Shown one piece after another: positions 22,696 through 32,743 of a DNA stretch of 36,085 nucleotides; within the stretch, counting starts at the first letter, position 1; each line of letters opens with the position of its first letter. A program made the translations under genes and the position numbers. A model generated the notes under the pieces. It searched no databases, was not told the origin of the DNA, and was given only the letters and a program-made list of their open reading frames with translations. Where the stretch lies: positions 1 through 36,085 of the forward strand of contig NZ_JAPDOD010000071.1 of NCBI RefSeq assembly GCF_027587205.1, in the 5' to 3' direction. This stretch comes from Solirubrobacter ginsenosidimutans (GTDB lineage: Bacteria > Actinomycetota > Thermoleophilia > Solirubrobacterales > Solirubrobacteraceae).

Positions 22696-23241
22696 GTGAG
22701 TGATACCGAGCGCATCCACGAACACGAAAAGCCGCGGGCGCCCGAGCACAAGCCGGAACCCGCGGAGGACCCAGCCGGCCCACTCAAGGACTTCGTCTCA
22801 AACGTCGGCAACCAGGCGTTCGGCGGCGCGATCGCGCGTACGCAGGGCGCGGGCATCATGCCGAGCGGCGAGGTCCATTCGAGTGTGCAGTCCAAGATCG
22901 ACTCCACTCGCGGTGGCGGCACGGGCCTCGACGGCGGCGTCCAGGAGAAGCTCTCGCCCTCGCTCGGCGACCTCTCCGATGTCCGCGTGCACACCGATTC
23001 GACCGCGCACGATCTCAATCACGCGGTGTCGGCGCGCGCGTTCGCGACGGGCACCGACGTCTACTTCGCCCAGAACGAGTACAAGCCCAACACGTCGGAC
23101 GGCGACAAGCTGATCGCCCACGAGCTCGCGCACGTCGTCCAGCAGCGCGGGGCGCCCACGAGCGGCCCGCTCACCGTTTCGAATCCTGGCGATGCCATGG
23201 AGAACGAAGCGGACGCCGTGGCCGAGAAGATCACACCGTAA
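22696..23241 (+). CDS. DUF4157 (eCIS core domain) zincin-like protein
   Basis: 181-aa protein with the DUF4157 domain that is a hallmark of extracellular contractile injection system loci. The core covers about residues 80-175: LSPSLGDLSDVRVHTDSTAH, ARAFATGTDVYF and the zinc-protease-like HExxH in LIAHELAHVVQQ (His142, Glu143, His146), ending with NEADAVAEKI. The N-terminal 75 residues are polar and disordered (His/Glu/Pro-rich). In characterised systems such domains are often found on cargo or accessory proteins and some are toxins; here the domain stands alone, so it may be a cargo adaptor or a small peptidase. The GTG start matches a leaderless promoter. The AAA+ ATPase follows after a 91-base hairpin-filled gap. 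Confidence 0.92.
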   Translation: MSDTERIHEHEKPRAPEHKPEPAEDPAGPLKDFVSNVGNQAFGGAIARTQGAGIMPSGEVHSSVQSKIDSTRGGGTGLDGGVQEKLSPSLGDLSDVRVHTDSTAHDLNHAVSARAFATGTDVYFAQNEYKPNTSDGDKLIAHELAHVVQQRGAPTSGPLTVSNPGDAMENEADAVAEKITP

Positions 23242-23331
23242 GTGCGCGCCCCGGCGACTACGACGGATTCTGACGGCCCCCGCCCGCCGCTGATCTGGCC
23301 AGCGATCCGCCGTAGTCGCGGCACCGCGCAC
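23242..23331. repeat. Long inverted repeat filling the DUF4157-ATPase gap
   Basis: The arms are 23242-23268 and 23305-23331: 22 of 27 positions pair, including GCGACTACGxCGGAT (14 of 15) and the outer GTGCGCG/CGCGCAC. They enclose a 36-base GC-rich loop. It begins right after the DUF4157 stop and ends just before the GTG of the ATPase, so the transcript would fold into a large hairpin covering the ribosome-binding region of the ATPase gene. It could reduce or couple translation, or mark mRNA processing. Confidence 0.7.
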
Positions 23332-23332
23332 C

Positions 23333-25312
<1,980 letters not shown>

Positions 25313-25621
25313 AGGTCAGGGCGGTGGCCGCCGCGCCGCCCACCACCGCGAGCAGGCTGAGCAGCGTCACGAGGTCGGCCTGCGGCTGCGCGGCGATCAG
25401 CAGCAGCGCGCCGAGCGCCGCGCCCCCGATCGCTCCCGCGGGCGTCCCGAACCACCCGCCGGCCAACCCGCCCGCGGCGCCCGCCGCAAACGCGCCCACG
25501 AGGCCGACCGCGACGAACGCGCTCGTCCCCCAATCGTCCGGGAGCGCCCGCCCGAGCAGCACGGCGAGCACCACGCCGGCGAGCGTGAAGCCGAGCAGGC
25601 TGCCGATGACGCCGCGCGCGG

Positions 25622-26137
25622 TCACTTGAGCCGGATCGTGTCGAGAACCTCGTTCAAGCGCACGCGATCGAAGTCCGCTTGCGGGGCGCGCATGAGGAAG
25701 TCCAGCTGCGCGTTGTCCTTGGTGCGCACGAGCAGGTCGATCGTCTTGACCGGCGTCGTCCCCGCGCCGGTCTTCTCGATGTAGTCGGCCTCGATCACGC
25801 GCGCCTGCTCGGCGCCGTCGAGGTCGAACTTCGCGTCGCGCGTGATCTTGTAGTTGCCGCGGCGCAGCGTCTGGTCGGACTTGAAGGCGTCGATCGAGAC
25901 CGGGAACGGGGGCGGCTTGACGTCGCGCGCGACGGCCGCCTGCGGCGCCAGCCCGCCGGTGCCCTTCGGCCCCTGCGCCAGGCGGCTGCCGTTGACCTCG
26001 CTCACTTCCCACGCCGACGGGTACGCGAGCGTCCAGCCGTCGCCGCTCAGCGTCTTGAAACCGTCCGGCGCGGACGCCGATTCGGCGCCGCCGCAACCCG
26101 CGAGCACGAGCGCGAGGATCATCGCCAGCCGCTTCAC
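25622..26137 (-). CDS. Predicted lipoprotein
   Basis: 171-aa lipoprotein with signal peptide KRLAMILALVLAGC, a lipobox ending in the cysteine to be lipidated at about residue 15, so it would sit on the outer face of the membrane. The mature part starts with FKTLSGDGWTLAYPSAW, a pattern seen in PsbP/DUF1795-like lipoproteins, and contains ARVIEADYIEKTGAG and VRTKDNAQLDFLMRAP. A GTG at 26137 overlapping the upstream stop by four bases is preferred over one three codons earlier. It sits between the pilin-like gene and the small membrane protein, all tightly coupled. Confidence 0.75.
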   Translation of the reverse strand: MKRLAMILALVLAGCGGAESASAPDGFKTLSGDGWTLAYPSAWEVSEVNGSRLAQGPKGTGGLAPQAAVARDVKPPPFPVSIDAFKSDQTLRRGNYKITRDAKFDLDGAEQARVIEADYIEKTGAGTTPVKTIDLLVRTKDNAQLDFLMRAPQADFDRVRLNEVLDTIRLK

Positions 26138-27417
26138 TTGACGCACACCTGCGAGGGGACGAAGCCCTGGCCCGGGACGTAGTCCATCGCGCCCGTCAGG
26201 TCGGAGTTGTTGGCGTCGAAGGTCACGCCGCCGCCACCCACGCCGAGGTCGACCTTGGCGCCGGCCTGGCTGGAGCTGGTGTCGTAGGTGCGCACTTGCG
26301 CCTTGGCGTTCTGCAGGACTGCCTCCTTGAGCTGCGCCGCCGCGGCTGCCGTGTCCGCGGGGCCTCCGGTGACCGGGTTGATACCCCGCAGCAGGCCGAG
26401 CGTAGCGTTCTGGATGTCGGGGTTGTCCAGCGGCAGATCGAGCTGGATCTGGATCTTCTGGCCGTCGCCCTGGTTGGCCTTGATGTCGAGCCCTTGCACC
26501 GCGCCGAGCGCCGTCTGCAGGTCCTTGTACTTGCCCTGCAGCTGCAGCTTGCCCTCGTAGGACCCGCTGACGGTGACCGTCAGCGCCTTCGGCTTGCCGT
26601 CGGACGTGAACGTCACCGCGAGCGTCTCGTCGCCGGCCAGGGCGCCGCCGACGCCCTCGCCCACGAGCAGGCCGCCCTCGCCCTTGAGCTTGCCGTCGAT
26701 CTTGTAATAGGCGGTGATGTCGCCGGAGTTGGGCTTGCCGTGCGTGAGGTTCTTGCGGATGCCCAGGGCCTGGCCGAGGTCGATCGAGCCGCTGGCGTAG
26801 CCGCCGGGCGAGTCGACGCCGATCGAGGCGTTGCCGCCGCCGGTCAGCTCGTACGCGATCGATTCCACGGGCGGCACGTCGATGTCGACCTTCTTGCCGA
26901 GGATCCGCGAGCCGATCGGGCCGGCCGCGATCGCGATCGCCGAGTCGGTGACCTGCTGCTCGAACTTGTCCGCCGCCTTCGCGCTGGGCAGGACGAACGT
27001 CACCTGCGGCGTCTGGCCGGCCTTGACCGTGCCGTCGATCTCCGCGCCCATCTTGAGCTCCTTCGCCAGCGGCGGGCCGATGCCGCCGCTCGTGGGCAGC
27101 TTGACCGTGATCGCCACCTGGCCGTTGGCGCGCAACTGGCGGACGTACTCGACGCCGCCCTCGAGCTTGACCTTGAAGAAGCGGACGTTGAACTCGCCGT
27201 TGAGCGTGACCTTGTCGCTCGATTCATTGACGACGCACTCCGAGAGCACCGGCGGCTTGGCCGAGCAGTCCTTGCCGATGATCCGGCAGATCGCCTGCTG
27301 GACGTTGTCGGCGATCTGGGTGTTGATCCCGGTCGCGAACAGCGCGAGGCAGATCGCCGAGATGACGAGCAGGATGCCCATCCAGTCCGCCGTCGTCTGT
27401 CCCCGCTGCCCGCGCAT
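26134..27417 (-). CDS. Flp/pilin-like N-terminus on a large secreted protein
   Basis: 427-aa protein. The start has a class III (Flp/TadE-like) prepilin look: MRGQRGQTTADWMG, with Gly before Gln as possible peptidase site and an acidic residue five positions later, then a hydrophobic helix ILLVISAICLALFATGI. The rest is a long Gly/Lys/Asp-rich beta domain (GEFNVRFFKVKLEGGVEYVR, KIDGKLKGEGGLLVGEG). Real Flp pilins are only 50-70 aa, so this would be a minor pilin or surface protein assembled through a Tad-like machine, none of which is in the window. The ATG at 27417 is used because it starts right at the prepilin motif; a longer frame exists. Coupled to the lipoprotein gene. Confidence 0.65.
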   Translation of the reverse strand: MRGQRGQTTADWMGILLVISAICLALFATGINTQIADNVQQAICRIIGKDCSAKPPVLSECVVNESSDKVTLNGEFNVRFFKVKLEGGVEYVRQLRANGQVAITVKLPTSGGIGPPLAKELKMGAEIDGTVKAGQTPQVTFVLPSAKAADKFEQQVTDSAIAIAAGPIGSRILGKKVDIDVPPVESIAYELTGGGNASIGVDSPGGYASGSIDLGQALGIRKNLTHGKPNSGDITAYYKIDGKLKGEGGLLVGEGVGGALAGDETLAVTFTSDGKPKALTVTVSGSYEGKLQLQGKYKDLQTALGAVQGLDIKANQGDGQKIQIQLDLPLDNPDIQNATLGLLRGINPVTGGPADTAAAAAQLKEAVLQNAKAQVRTYDTSSSQAGAKVDLGVGGGGVTFDANNSDLTGAMDYVPGQGFVPSQVCVK

Positions 27418-27457
27418 TCGCACGCCGTCAAGGTCGCGCGCAGCCGGGGATCGCACA

Positions 27458-27501
27458 TGAGGCGCGACGCCTCACTTTCGCCTGGGACCGGTCCTAGGAC
27501 C
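27458..27501 (-). promoter_or_regulatory. Two palindromes in the gap upstream of the pilin-like gene
   Basis: TGAGGCG-CGA-CGCCTCA (27458-27474) is a 17-base operator-like palindrome, and GGTCCTAGGACC (27490-27501) is a perfect 12-base palindrome. They lie between the methyltransferase stop and the pilin-like gene start. They may be an operator and/or a terminator for the gene upstream; no T-run is present. Confidence 0.4.
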
Positions 27502-27546
27502 CGTGAGGGAATAAACGGGCCCTGAGGACCGTCTTGGCGTGTGGTG

Positions 27547-28965
27547 TCACGCCAGCAGGAGAAACAGCCTCGCGAGCTCGCGCAGGTTGTTGTCGAGGTC
27601 GCTCTCGGAGAGCTCCAGGCCGGTGCGGGTGCGCAGCTCGGCGCGGATCGCGGCACGGTCGCGGGTGCCGTCCAGCAGCGTGACCAGCAGGCGGGCGGCG
27701 GGCTCCTCCATGCGGATCGTCGTGTAAGCGAGCGAGGTGAGCTCCTCCTCCGCGCCCGCGGCCTGCCAGCGGGCGAGCGGCGAGGCGATCGGGCGATCGG
27801 CCGGCTCCATGGCACCCACCAGGGCGCCCGCGTGCGGCAGCAGCCGCTCACGCCGGAAGCCGTCCAGCAGCGCCCGGGACAGGTCGCCCGCGTCGGCGCC
27901 GAGGCGCTCGCGCAGCGTGGCGAAGTCCAGCGTGCGGCCGGCGAGCGGCGCGAGCTCGGCGTACGCGTCCGCGAGCAGACCCACCTCGAGCGGCTCGGCG
28001 TTGGGCAGCACGGCCCAGTGCAACCGCTCCGCGAGCTCGGGCAGGGGCTCCACACCGGCGGGAGCGTCGGCCTCATGACACAGGACGCTCTGGCGGAAGT
28101 GGCGTGCGGTCAGCAGGTCGGTGTAGTTCTCGAACGCGATCCGGTCGCCGCCGGCCAGCTGCCACAGCTCCGGCTCGACCTCGGACGGCAGCATCTCGGT
28201 GCGCAGCCCGTACAGGTCGGCCTCGCCGACGTACCCCAGCTCGTGACGCGCGGCGTGCGCGGCGAATTCCGCGAACCAGATGCACGAGAAATGCTCGCTG
28301 AGGTCGTCGTGCACGAGCCGGTACAGCGGCGCGTCGGACAGCGGCGGGACCTCGCGGTGGAGCAGCGCGCCGTAGGTGTCGGCGGTACTCACCCGGTGCT
28401 TGGCGAGGAACGTGTAGAGCTCGCGTGCCTTCTCCGCCTGGGCGGCGGGATCGCCGGGCGCGACATCGCGCGCGTGCCACAGGCCGCTGTCGCGCAGCAT
28501 GCGGCGGAAGTAGCCGCCCGGCTCGGCGTTGTAGGAGACGTACGCGACGCCGCGCGGCGCCAGGAACGAGCGGATCGTCGCCAGCAGCGCATCCTGCGCG
28601 TCCGGCGGGACCCAGCTGTAGACGCCGTGGGCGACGATGAAGTCGAACTCGCCGAGGCCGGCGATGTCACGCACGTCGCCGTGCATCAGCTCGACGTTGG
28701 TCAACCCGATCTCGGCGATCGCACGCTGGCCGTCGGCGATCGGGAGCGCGGCGAGATCGACCCCCAGCGCGCGGATGCCCGGGGTCGCCGCGGCCATCGC
28801 CATCAGGTTGCCGCCGGCACCGCAGCCGATCTCCAAGACGCGCGCTGTGAAAGGGTCAGGGGGATGCAGCCCGTACAAAACCGCGACGGTCGCCAGACGG
28901 TCTGGATGCGTCTGCCCATACGGGAAATTGGAGTATCGGACGGCGTCGTAAGCGAAGTCAGGCAT
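27547..28965 (-). CDS. SAM-dependent methyltransferase with methyltransferase regulatory domain
   Basis: 472-aa cytoplasmic enzyme. The class I SAM-binding fold is in residues ~15-190: motif I VLEIGCGAGGN, motif II GVDLAALPIADGQ, and FDFIVAHGVYSWVP with PRGVAYVSYNAEPGGY. The following ~100 residues (DAPLYRLVHDDLSEHFSC) match the methyltransferase regulatory domain found behind such enzymes. The rest is a helical C-terminal domain of the kind that ends with PqqD-like or winged-helix folds. The ATG at 28965 is chosen because AGGA lies five bases upstream; a GTG at 28983 is possible. It is divergent from the DUF4255 gene and inside the injection-system locus, so it might modify a system component, but it could be a passenger. 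Confidence 0.88.
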   Translation of the reverse strand: MPDFAYDAVRYSNFPYGQTHPDRLATVAVLYGLHPPDPFTARVLEIGCGAGGNLMAMAAATPGIRALGVDLAALPIADGQRAIAEIGLTNVELMHGDVRDIAGLGEFDFIVAHGVYSWVPPDAQDALLATIRSFLAPRGVAYVSYNAEPGGYFRRMLRDSGLWHARDVAPGDPAAQAEKARELYTFLAKHRVSTADTYGALLHREVPPLSDAPLYRLVHDDLSEHFSCIWFAEFAAHAARHELGYVGEADLYGLRTEMLPSEVEPELWQLAGGDRIAFENYTDLLTARHFRQSVLCHEADAPAGVEPLPELAERLHWAVLPNAEPLEVGLLADAYAELAPLAGRTLDFATLRERLGADAGDLSRALLDGFRRERLLPHAGALVGAMEPADRPIASPLARWQAAGAEEELTSLAYTTIRMEEPAARLLVTLLDGTRDRAAIRAELRTRTGLELSESDLDNNLRELARLFLLLA

Positions 28966-28978
28966 CGGTCCTGCATTT

Positions 28979-29009
28979 TTCACACCAAGCTCGCACAGGA
29001 CAGTAGGGT
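28979..29009 (+). promoter_or_regulatory. Weak candidate promoter of the sheath-tube operon
   Basis: TTCACA (28979-28984) and TAGGGT (29004-29009) are 19 bases apart. The expected +1 is at or next to the GTG at 29016, again leaderless. The match is weak and only position supports it. Confidence 0.3.
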
Positions 29010-29015
29010 CGGCCC

Positions 29016-29867
29016 GTGCTGACCGTCGAAGTGCCGCTCAACACGATGCTCGCGGACCTCGACGAGACCCTTCGGGGTCTGCTCAAGGACGAGCTCGAAC
29101 GCCATGGTTTCGAAGGTGTCGACATCGCGTTCGACGCTCCCGCGCGCGAGTGGTCCGGCCAGCTGTCCAAACCGACCGTGAACATGTTCCTCTACGACCT
29201 GCGCGAGTCCGAGACGATGCGCACGAGCGAGTGGTCGCGGATGACCACGGACGGCCGCACGTTCGAAGGCCGCCCGCCGATGATCATGGAGTGCTCCTAC
29301 GCCGTCACGGCGTGGACGCAGGCCGTGGAGGACGAGCACCGGCTCCTCTCCCAGGTCCTCGCGATCTTCAACGCCTACCCGGAACTGCCGCAGGCCGCGC
29401 TCAACGGCCGCCTCGCCAACGGCTCCCAGGCGGGCCCGATCAAGGCCCGCATCGGCCAGGGCAAGGGCGAGAAGTCCGACTTCTGGAGCGCGATCGGCGG
29501 GCAGTACAAGGTCTCACTCGACTATGTGGTGCGACTCTCGGTCGACTCGGGCGCCAAGCTCGAGCGCGGCCCGGAAGTCCGCACACAGACCGTGCGCACC
29601 CGCCTCGCCGACGGGCCCGCACGCGCGGTCATCGAGATGCACCGCTCCGTCGGTCGCGTCTCCAACAAGAAGGGCGAGCCGCTCGCCAACGTCTGGATCA
29701 CGCTTCCTGACGTCGGCACCTGGACGGCGAGCTCCGCCGACGGGCGGTTCCGCTTCGATCGCCTGCCCCCCGGCCGCCACCGCCTGCTCGCACGCACGGC
29801 GGACGGCAAGGAGGCCGACGCGCATCTTGAAGTCCCGGGAGCCGGGGTCGACCTGGTGATGGGATGA
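29016..29867 (+). CDS. DUF4255 tail cap/terminator protein (Afp16/Pvc16-like)
   Basis: 283-aa protein. Residues ~1-180 are the DUF4255 (Pvc16 N-terminal) domain: LNTMLADLDETLRGLLKDEL, VNMFLYDLRESETMR and ECSYAVTAWTQAVEDEHRLL. In characterised systems this protein caps the tube and ends its growth. From residue ~205 a carboxypeptidase-regulatory-like beta domain follows (GEPLANVWITLPDVGTWTAS, GRFRFDRLPPGRHRLLART), common in actinobacterial members. The GTG start is immediately after the intergenic promoter. It opens the operon that continues with the receiver-like protein, sheath and tube. Confidence 0.93.
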   Translation: MLTVEVPLNTMLADLDETLRGLLKDELERHGFEGVDIAFDAPAREWSGQLSKPTVNMFLYDLRESETMRTSEWSRMTTDGRTFEGRPPMIMECSYAVTAWTQAVEDEHRLLSQVLAIFNAYPELPQAALNGRLANGSQAGPIKARIGQGKGEKSDFWSAIGGQYKVSLDYVVRLSVDSGAKLERGPEVRTQTVRTRLADGPARAVIEMHRSVGRVSNKKGEPLANVWITLPDVGTWTASSADGRFRFDRLPPGRHRLLARTADGKEADAHLEVPGAGVDLVMG

Positions 29868-29939
29868 GTCGCGGGGTCTGCCCAAAAGGCTGCCTCGCGG
29901 ACTCTGGCCGCAAGGACCGCGGACCGGAAAGGTTGGGAC

Positions 29940-30308
29940 ATGGCAAGTGAGCCCCGTCCCACCGTCCTGCTCGGAAATCTCGGACCGATCATGCGTCTCG
30001 GCATGAAGCGCGTCCTGATGGAGCAGGGCTGCGAAGTGGTCGGTCAGGAGGACCGGCCCAGCGCCATCGTCGGGGCCGCGCATCGGCTGCGCCCCGACAT
30101 CGTGGTGCTCGATCTCGACAACGGTTCTTCGTACGAGCTCGCCCAACTCGTACGAGGCGCGTCTCCCGAGACCACCGTCGTGCTCTGGGCCAGGGAGGAG
30201 GACCTCATGGAGGTCCTCGAGCCGGTCAAGAGCACATCGCGCCTTGTCTCCGCCCCCATCGTGGAGCGGCTTCGAGGCGAACTGAGCGGCCAGCACGTCC
30301 ACGAGTGA
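29940..30308 (+). CDS. Receiver-like (pseudo-REC) protein in the sheath operon
   Basis: 122-aa single-domain protein shaped like a response-regulator receiver: first strand TVLLGNLGPIMRLGMKRVL, the phosphoacceptor region PDIVVLDLDNGSS, then ETTVVLWAREEDLMEV, ending with an alpha-5-like segment. The acidic pair that binds magnesium after strand 1 is replaced by Asn-Leu, and the conserved Lys after strand 5 is not seen, so phosphorylation is doubtful although an Asp remains at the usual place. It has no output domain. The ATG is preceded by GGAAAGG. Position between the cap and sheath genes, ten bases from the sheath start, suggests a regulator or assembly factor of the injection system. Function inferred from context only. 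Confidence 0.78.
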   Translation: MASEPRPTVLLGNLGPIMRLGMKRVLMEQGCEVVGQEDRPSAIVGAAHRLRPDIVVLDLDNGSSYELAQLVRGASPETTVVLWAREEDLMEVLEPVKSTSRLVSAPIVERLRGELSGQHVHE

Positions 30309-30317
30309 AGGAGTGAA

Positions 30318-31877
30318 ATGCCCACGTACCTGACTCCCGGCGTTTACGTCGAGGAGGTTCCGTCCGCGAACAAGCCGATCGAGGGCGTGAGCACGTCGAT
30401 CGCTGCGTTCGTGGGCTTGGCGCCGGGCGGCCCGGTCAATACGCCGATGCGGATCTCGAACTGGACCCAGTTCTCCAAGATCTACGGCGACCCGAACGAG
30501 CCGGACAACGGGCCGTTCATGGAGGGCGCGTACCTCGCGCACTCCGTTTATGGCTTCTTCCAGAACGGCGGAAACCTGTGCTGGGTCGTCCGCGTAGGCG
30601 ATGACGGCGGCTCCAACGGCGCCGGCGCCGCGGCTCGCGCCGCGCTTCCGGCCGCCGCCGACGCCTCTGTGGAGACCTACGGCGCCGTCGCCCTGGGCGC
30701 CGGCGAGACCGAGGTCGAGATCGCCGAGGAGCCCACCGCGGGCGAAGGCGCCGACAAGACGTACACGGTCCGCGTGTCCTCGGGCTCCGACAAGGAGGAG
30801 TTCACGGGGCTGTCGACCAAGAAGGGTCGCAACAACCTCGCGACCAAGGTCAACGCGCAGTCGAAGTTGATCAAGATCGAGGAGACCGGCGCGGCTCTGC
30901 CCGAGGCGCAGCGCGCCCCGGCGACGGGCACGTTCAAGCTGTCGGCCCCGTCGATCGACCCGTCCAAGGTCAAGCCCACGCACTTCGAGGGCGACGTCGC
31001 CCGCCGTAAGGGCATGGGTGGCCTCGCCGCCGTCGACGAGATCACGATGGTCGTGATGCCCGACATCATGACCCTGGCGACCGACAACGGCGACGACGTC
31101 CAGATCCGCGATCTCCAGGGCAAGATGATCGCCCATTGCGAGATGGCCGGCGACCGCATGGCGATCCTCGATTGCCCGCCGGACATGCTCCCGCAGGAGA
31201 TCCTCGAGTGGCGGATGAACACCGCCGGCTACGACTCGAAGTTCGCGGCGCTGTACTACCCGTGGATCGAGGTCCAGGATCCGCTGACCAACCAGCCGAT
31301 GATGGTCCCGCCGTCCGGCCACGTGGCCGGCCTGTGGTGCCGCACGGACGCCACCCGCGGCGTCCACAAGGCCCCGGCCAACGAGGTCGTCCTCGGCGCC
31401 AACGGGCTCGGCTTCCAGATCACGCAGGCGGAGCAGGGCGGCCTCAACAAGGTCGGCATCAACTGCATCCGCGCGTTCCCGGGCCGCGGCATCCGCGTGT
31501 GGGGCGCCCGCACGATGTCGAGCGATCCCGAGTGGCGCTACATCAACGTCCGGAGGCTCTTCAACTTCGTCTCCGAGTCGATCATGGAGGGCACGCAGTG
31601 GAGCGTGTTCGAGCCCAACGACGAGAAGCTGTGGATCCAGCTTCGGATCGCGGCGACGAACTTCCTCACGCGCGTGTGGAGCGACGGTGCGCTGTTCGGC
31701 TCCACGCCCGCGCAGGCGTTCTACGTCAAGTGCGACTCCGAGACCAACCCGCCCGAAGTGATCGAGGCCGGCCAGGTCATCTGCGAGATCGGGATCGCGC
31801 CGGTGAAGCCGGCCGAGTTCGTGATCTTCCGGTTGAGCCAGTTCAGCGGCGGCGAAGGCTCCGCCGTCAGCGAGTAG
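30318..31877 (+). CDS. Contractile tail sheath protein
   Basis: 519-aa sheath subunit that contracts around the tube. The N-terminal PTYLTPGVYVEEVPSANKPI is the classic phage/eCIS sheath start, and the C-terminal third is conserved: IRVWGARTMSSDPEWRYINV, then RLFNFVSESIMEGTQWSVFE and FYVKCDSETNPPEVIEAGQV, which donates the strand linking neighbouring subunits. Residues ~95-220 are an Ala/Glu/Lys-rich insertion domain of variable type exposed on the outside. GAAGGAG lies six bases before the ATG. It is followed by the tube gene 39 bases on. Length matches eCIS sheath proteins. Confidence 0.97.
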   Translation: MPTYLTPGVYVEEVPSANKPIEGVSTSIAAFVGLAPGGPVNTPMRISNWTQFSKIYGDPNEPDNGPFMEGAYLAHSVYGFFQNGGNLCWVVRVGDDGGSNGAGAAARAALPAAADASVETYGAVALGAGETEVEIAEEPTAGEGADKTYTVRVSSGSDKEEFTGLSTKKGRNNLATKVNAQSKLIKIEETGAALPEAQRAPATGTFKLSAPSIDPSKVKPTHFEGDVARRKGMGGLAAVDEITMVVMPDIMTLATDNGDDVQIRDLQGKMIAHCEMAGDRMAILDCPPDMLPQEILEWRMNTAGYDSKFAALYYPWIEVQDPLTNQPMMVPPSGHVAGLWCRTDATRGVHKAPANEVVLGANGLGFQITQAEQGGLNKVGINCIRAFPGRGIRVWGARTMSSDPEWRYINVRRLFNFVSESIMEGTQWSVFEPNDEKLWIQLRIAATNFLTRVWSDGALFGSTPAQAFYVKCDSETNPPEVIEAGQVICEIGIAPVKPAEFVIFRLSQFSGGEGSAVSE

Positions 31878-31916
31878 TCGACGTCGTCTAGGTTCGAGTA
31901 GAAAGGAACGACCGGC

Positions 31917-32363
31917 ATGCCGGCCAATGACAAGGAAGCACACGTCCCAATTTGGTTCACCTTGAAGATCGGTGGCGCTGAGTCCGCCGGGTTCTTCAAG
32001 GAGGCCACGGGCTTCGACTCCGAGAGCGAGGTCACCGAGATCAAGCGGTCCCTGCCCAACGGCAAGACCGACATGATCAAGGCGATGGGCAACACCAAGT
32101 GGGGCGACATCGAGCTCAAGCGCGGCGTCGACCAGGACAAGACGCTCTGGAACTGGCGCAAGATGATCGTCGACGGGCAGCTCAAGGAAGCCCGTAAGGA
32201 CTGCACGGTCACGATGCTCGACTACATGGGCTCGCCCGTCGTCACGTACTCGATCATCAACGCCTGGCCGAAGAAGTACACGGGCGTCGGCCTCAAGGCC
32301 GACTCGAACGAAGTGGCCGTGGAGGGCATCACGCTCTGCCACGAGGGCTTCGAGATCCAGTAG
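31917..32363 (+). CDS. Tail tube protein (gp19-like)
   Basis: 148-aa inner tube subunit (T4 gp19/Hcp-like fold): FTLKIGGAESAGFFKEATGF forms the first beta sheet, TKWGDIELKRGVDQDKTLWN is the highly conserved family block, and GVGLKADSNEVAVEGITLCH closes the barrel. It would stack as hexamers inside the sheath. AAAGGA lies eight bases before the ATG. Only one tube gene is visible; many eCIS loci have two or more, and others may lie beyond the window. Confidence 0.97.
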   Translation: MPANDKEAHVPIWFTLKIGGAESAGFFKEATGFDSESEVTEIKRSLPNGKTDMIKAMGNTKWGDIELKRGVDQDKTLWNWRKMIVDGQLKEARKDCTVTMLDYMGSPVVTYSIINAWPKKYTGVGLKADSNEVAVEGITLCHEGFEIQ

Positions 32364-32368
32364 CCGTT

Positions 32369-32743
32369 TTGAAGTCGGAGTACGCCTTCACCCTTCCGCG
32401 CGGTCTCGTCGACAGCGCCGGCACCGTGCACCGCGAGGGCACGATGCGGCTGGCGACGGCCCGGGACGAGATCGAGCCGCTGCGCTCCGTGGAGGTACGC
32501 CAGAACGAGGCGTACCTCTCGGTCCTGCTGCTGGCCCGGACCGTGACGCGGATCGGGGAGTTCACCGAGATCACCCCCGAGTTGGTGGAAGGTCTGTACG
32601 CCGCCGATTTCGACCACCTCCAGCGCCTCTACGAGCGGATCAACTCCGACGGCGAGGCGGTGGGGGTGGTGTCCTGCCCAGTGTGTTCGGAGCAATTCGA
32701 AGTGGACCTCACCGAAATAGAGGACGGGCGCCTGGGGGAATGA
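32369..32743 (+). CDS. Phage-tail-like assembly protein
   Basis: 124-aa protein of the tail assembly family found after tube genes in eCIS loci: FTLPRGLVDSAGTVHREGTM, RLATARDEIEPLRS, AYLSVLLLARTVTRIGEFT and LYERINSDGE. Its C-terminus carries a CPVC pair that could bind zinc or be a rubredoxin-like knuckle. A TTG five bases after the tube stop is the only start that keeps the conserved N-terminus; no ribosome site is visible, so reinitiation after the tube gene is likely. It overlaps the next gene by four bases. Confidence 0.85.
   Translation: MKSEYAFTLPRGLVDSAGTVHREGTMRLATARDEIEPLRSVEVRQNEAYLSVLLLARTVTRIGEFTEITPELVEGLYAADFDHLQRLYERINSDGEAVGVVSCPVCSEQFEVDLTEIEDGRLGE

Noticed and set aside
29514..32342. 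942-codon open frame on the minus strand across cap, sheath and tube genes
   Set aside because: It is an antisense shadow of well-recognised sheath, tube and DUF4255 genes; Arg/Asp/Leu-rich composition typical of high-GC mirror frames and no domain.
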